From Alphaproteobacteria bacterium (GTDB lineage: Bacteria; Pseudomonadota; Alphaproteobacteria; RF32; CAG-239): 9,241 bases of DNA. Position 1 is the stretch's first letter, and every line of letters begins with the position of its first letter. The position numbers and the translations under genes were made by a program. The stretch lies in NCBI GenBank assembly GCA_020025875.1, contig JAHHRI010000046.1, forward strand, positions 1 to 9,241, in the 5' to 3' direction. Below are positions 6,811 through 9,241 of the stretch, in pieces. The notes beneath the pieces are model-generated. The model ran no database searches. It was given only the letters and a program-made list of their open reading frames with translations, and was not told the origin of the DNA.

Positions 6811-6839
6811 TTGGATGATAAAATGTTTTCTCCTATATT
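6811..6839 (+). promoter_or_regulatory. Likely ssb promoter
   Basis: TTGGAT (6811-6816) and TATATT (6834-6839) are separated by exactly 17 bases. This would start the transcript near 6846, some 30 bases before the ssb ATG. The -10 box is good and the -35 box weak. No terminator hairpin is seen between the upstream binding-protein gene and ssb, so read-through from it is also possible. Confidence 0.45.
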
Positions 6840-6877
6840 CGTTATAGTTGTCAATTTTTTATAAAGGTAAAAAAATA

Positions 6878-7342
6878 ATGGTTGGAAGTATTAACAAAGT
6901 CATTTTAGTCGGCAATCTCGGCGCAGATCCGCGCGTCAATACCACACAAAGCGGCAGCAAGGTCGTTACCTTGAGCGTTGCCACTTCCGATACATGGAAA
7001 GATAAGCTTTCCGGTGAGAGAAAAGAGCGGACGGAATGGCATCGGGTTGTTGTCTTTAACAGTCAGTTGGCAGATGTGGCAGAAAGGTATCTGCGCAAAG
7101 GTTCCAAAGTGTATATCGAAGGTCAGCTGCAAACACGCAAGTGGGAAGATGCCAACGGACAGGAAAAATATACGACGGAAGTGGTGCTGCAAAACTTTAG
7201 TTCCACCATGGTTATGTTGGACGGGCGCGGCGAAGCCGGCAGCGGAGCTGATGTTTTTTCCGGTTCTTCTTCCGCTTCTTCGGGGTGGGATTCCGCACCG
7301 ACGGCAGGTGCTGCCGATTTGGACGACGATATTCCGTTCTAG
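6878..7342 (+). CDS. ssb: Single-stranded DNA-binding protein SSB
   Basis: SSB is a tetrameric protein that coats single-stranded DNA in replication, recombination and repair. The product has 154 residues. The OB fold fills about residues 1-113, opening SINKVILVGNLGADPRV. Trp40, Trp54 and Phe60 sit at the same numbers as the DNA-stacking residues of E. coli SSB, and Trp89 lies one from its Trp88. A short Gly/Ser/Ala-rich linker follows (about 114-148), then the acidic tip DDDIPF, which binds partner proteins such as RecQ, RecO and exonuclease I. The ATG at 6878 gives the family's usual N-terminus; AAAGG at 6863-6867 is the ribosome site. An upstream TTG at 6848 would add ten residues unlike SSB and is not used. 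A strong terminator follows directly. Confidence 0.97.
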   Translation: MVGSINKVILVGNLGADPRVNTTQSGSKVVTLSVATSDTWKDKLSGERKERTEWHRVVVFNSQLADVAERYLRKGSKVYIEGQLQTRKWEDANGQEKYTTEVVLQNFSSTMVMLDGRGEAGSGADVFSGSSSASSGWDSAPTAGAADLDDDIPF

Positions 7343-7354
7343 TTTTGTCAACAC

Positions 7355-7386
7355 AAAAAAAGCTCCGTTCAGACGGAGCTTTTTTT
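7355..7386 (+). terminator. Intrinsic terminator after ssb, bidirectional form
   Basis: An 8-bp perfect stem (AGCTCCGT 7361-7368 with ACGGAGCT 7373-7380) closes a TCAG loop and runs into seven T (7380-7386). Seven A precede it (7355-7361), so it could also work on the - strand. It lies 12 bases after the ssb stop and closes that transcript. Confidence 0.93.
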
Positions 7387-7493
7387 AGAGGCTGACAACT
7401 CAAAAAAAACGATTGCCGACAAGCATCGAATAAGCCTTTCCCCATCAAGGCGCTTCTGCCCATAAAAGATGAAAATAAATTGTTTGTTATAAC

Positions 7494-7522
7494 TTGTAAG
7501 CGCAGGCAAAAAGGCGTATACT
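7494..7522 (+). promoter_or_regulatory. Promoter of the 430-residue protein gene
   Basis: TTGTAA (7494-7499) and TATACT (7517-7522) are exactly 17 bases apart, matching four of six and five of six consensus bases. Transcription would start near 7529, about 40 bases before the ATG at 7570. The terminator at 7355-7386 lies upstream, so the gene is an independent unit. Confidence 0.6.
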
Positions 7523-7569
7523 CATTGCCAGACATCAAAAATCGGAACAGTTGAAGAAAAAGAGGAACC

Positions 7570-8862
7570 ATGGTAGAAAAGGAAAATATCGAACGTAGAC
7601 GCCAACTTGTTAAACGGGTGCTGCAAAGCAAAATCCTTAATCGTACGTTAAAAGCGTTGGTGCTTAGCACCTTTTTGTCCGGCAAAGCCATGAGTTCAAA
7701 AGCGGCTTCTCTGCCTGTCAAAGATACGCCGCCGGAGCCGACGGAACAGAAACTGTCGGGAATGCCGTCGCAAAACTTGACGGAAAATGTCGATAAATTA
7801 AAAAAGTTTGCCGATTTTCCCGAATTGTCGCCGGATCAGGCTGCTGTTACCGCGCATACATATATTGTCGATCACAATCTTTGGATAATCTCTGACAGCA
7901 TAGTTGTCAAATGTGTGGACAGCCGCTATGTGCAAGATCTGTCATTGACGGACGTGGCTTGCGCGCGCGAGTGCAAAGCGCTGCCTAAAAGCGCGCAAAC
8001 GGCGGACGGCTACATTTCGTTTCAGCGAGATCCGGGGGTGATCGGTTATGATGGCAAAGCGACATATAACGGCATTATCTCAACCGACTTTAACGCGACA
8101 AAGCAGTCGATTGTGCTTATGTATTGCAGCAATAATGAAAAAACGGCAGCCCTTGGCCGCCAAATGATAAACGGTGATTATACGGAAATTGCGGCGCGGA
8201 TTCGTCGGCAGATCTATCACGACGACGGAACCATTGCCGAACCGCGGGAGCTGCTCAAAATTTTAAATGGCAAAGATTTTTTGATGTTGCAGGGCAAAAT
8301 AAAAAATTTAGGAAATCGAACCGCTTTTAACCGGATGTATCAGCAAGTTTGTCGCTCTGATATGGAAAACAGTATTGCTTTTCAGGAAGATTATGCCCTC
8401 AAGTTTTACGGTGTCGGGCGCAAAGGAAACCTCAGCACGCTCAATCAAAAAATCAAGCAGGCAAACGGCGGCAAAGCGGACCTGACTAAAGTCAAACCGG
8501 CGGTCATTGCCTCTGCCTTGAGCGAGATGATTGCCAAGGGACACGGAACTTTGGCAGCCAACCCCATGGCTCTGAAATTGACCATTTTAAATAGAACAAC
8601 CGCACCGACCAACATCAGCAATGCGCGAGTGTTGGGCCCCTCGGCACGGACGCAGGCAGATAAAATGGCGCAATACGACTATCTGACATTGAAAATGGTG
8701 CGGGAGATGTTTTCTTTGTCCAACAATCTGGCGTTTTATGAGGCGATAAACCAAAAGGTAGAAGCGCACGAACATATGTTGGAAAGTTATCGGGAAACCA
8801 AAGAGCCGATAGATAAAGAGATAATAAAAAAAATGATAAATAAGCGCGGCATTGAAAAATAA
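7570..8862 (+). CDS. Unrecognised protein, probably exported, 430 residues
   Basis: I do not recognise this family. The product starts with a long basic stretch (RRRQLVKR at 9-16, then Lys21, Arg25 and Lys28) followed by a modest hydrophobic run (about 29-37, ALVLSTFLS) and small residues with possible cleavage sites near Ala40 or Ala45, as in a signal peptide with a long n-region. A proline-rich linker follows (KDTPPEPTEQ, 51-60). The rest is soluble-looking, with five cysteines (115, 131, 135, 186, 261). The middle (about 95-190) looks beta-rich and the C-terminal half helical and charged, ending in a lysine-rich tail. GAGG at 7562-7565 is the ribosome site, rather close to the ATG. It has its own promoter and sits between terminated ssb and a gene-poor stretch, so its neighbours give no clue to function. 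Base use resembles uvrA and the binding-protein gene, so it looks native. Confidence 0.85.
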   Translation: MVEKENIERRRQLVKRVLQSKILNRTLKALVLSTFLSGKAMSSKAASLPVKDTPPEPTEQKLSGMPSQNLTENVDKLKKFADFPELSPDQAAVTAHTYIVDHNLWIISDSIVVKCVDSRYVQDLSLTDVACARECKALPKSAQTADGYISFQRDPGVIGYDGKATYNGIISTDFNATKQSIVLMYCSNNEKTAALGRQMINGDYTEIAARIRRQIYHDDGTIAEPRELLKILNGKDFLMLQGKIKNLGNRTAFNRMYQQVCRSDMENSIAFQEDYALKFYGVGRKGNLSTLNQKIKQANGGKADLTKVKPAVIASALSEMIAKGHGTLAANPMALKLTILNRTTAPTNISNARVLGPSARTQADKMAQYDYLTLKMVREMFSLSNNLAFYEAINQKVEAHEHMLESYRETKEPIDKEIIKKMINKRGIEK

Positions 8863-9241
8863 GCCACCGTTTTTTATTTTTGCAAGAATATTTATTATAT
8901 CTCATACCGTCGCCGATGCACGGCGCTTGAAAATCTGTTACAGACGGAACAGGTTCCGTTTGGCGGCATACCGGCAGAGCCTATTAATGATGAATATATA
9001 AATTAAAGCCGTTGTCCAACCGAGGAGTGTTTGCTTGTTTATCCAAGCCGATTTAAGCTGTTTGACAGTTCTTTTTCTCATTTGGGGAGCAAGCTGACAT
9101 TTAACTTCGTTGCGTGTCAAAAATCCGGAGTGGCGTAAGTATTAATATGGTTGCCGTCGGCAATATAGACGAACGGCTAGGCTTCTTAAAATAAATACAT
9201 TATAAAATAAAATGTTTAAAACCAAAAAAATCCCAAATTAT
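8863..9241. other. 379 bases without a convincing gene
   Basis: No gene with a supported start was found. A T-rich stretch follows the stop codon at 8860-8862 but has no hairpin before it. Small inverted repeats are CGCCG-ATGCA-CGGCG (8911-8925), ACGGAAC-AG-GTTCCGT (8944-8959) and TTGCCG-T-CGGCAA (9151-9163); none is followed by a T-run. A - strand frame (9120 to 8938, TTG start, or ATG at 9081) would give a basic peptide with one hydrophobic segment (LLGWTTALIYIFII) but has no ribosome site. An ATG at 9212 opens a frame to the window end (MFKTKKIPNY) and could begin the next gene, but no ribosome site precedes it. Confidence 0.6.

Noticed and set aside
8938..9120. Small minus-strand frame with one hydrophobic segment
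   Set aside because: TTG start, no ribosome site for either possible start, no recognised family; too weak to call a gene.

Overview
The window carries the 3' part of a type II-C CRISPR-Cas locus joined to a stretch of ordinary bacterial chromosome. The host looks like a proteobacterium and most likely an alphaproteobacterium. This is an inference: Cas1, Cas2 and the Cas9 C-terminus are of the Neisseria/Campylobacter-like II-C kind, and uvrA and ssb lie close together in divergent orientation as in many proteobacteria. The CRISPR-Cas part (1 to about 2590) is visibly richer in A/T than the chromosomal part, which would fit acquisition as a unit.

Region 1 (1-2301, + strand) is a tight operon: the end of cas9 (the 5' part lies outside the window), then cas1 four bases later, then cas2 twelve bases later. 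There is no csn2 or cas4, so subtype II-C fits. Region 2 (2302-2591) is a very short array: four 36-bp repeats and three 30-bp spacers. Read on the - strand, every repeat ends in a perfect extended -10 promoter element, so each repeat can start its own crRNA, as known in Neisseria meningitidis. Between array and cas2 lies a strong hairpin whose T-run is on the - strand, so array transcription ends before running antisense into cas2. The cas2-distal repeat differs from the others at three positions. All three changes would keep pairing with crRNA as G-U wobbles if the + strand were transcribed, so this repeat may also be the anti-repeat of a tracrRNA.

Region 3 (2683-7342) holds DNA repair and maintenance genes: uvrA (- strand), an orphan LivJ-type periplasmic binding protein (+), and ssb (+) followed by a strong terminator. 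The uvrA promoter overlaps a near-match to the alphaproteobacterial LexA box. Region 4 (7343-9241) holds an unrecognised, probably exported 430-residue protein with its own well-spaced promoter, then about 380 bases with no convincing gene.

Together the first part is an adaptation and interference module: Cas1-Cas2 integrate spacers and Cas9 cuts with crRNA:tracrRNA guides. Transcription of the guides opposes that of the cas genes. No minus-strand terminator is visible between the uvrA stop codon and the array, so uvrA read-through could enter the array in the sense direction.
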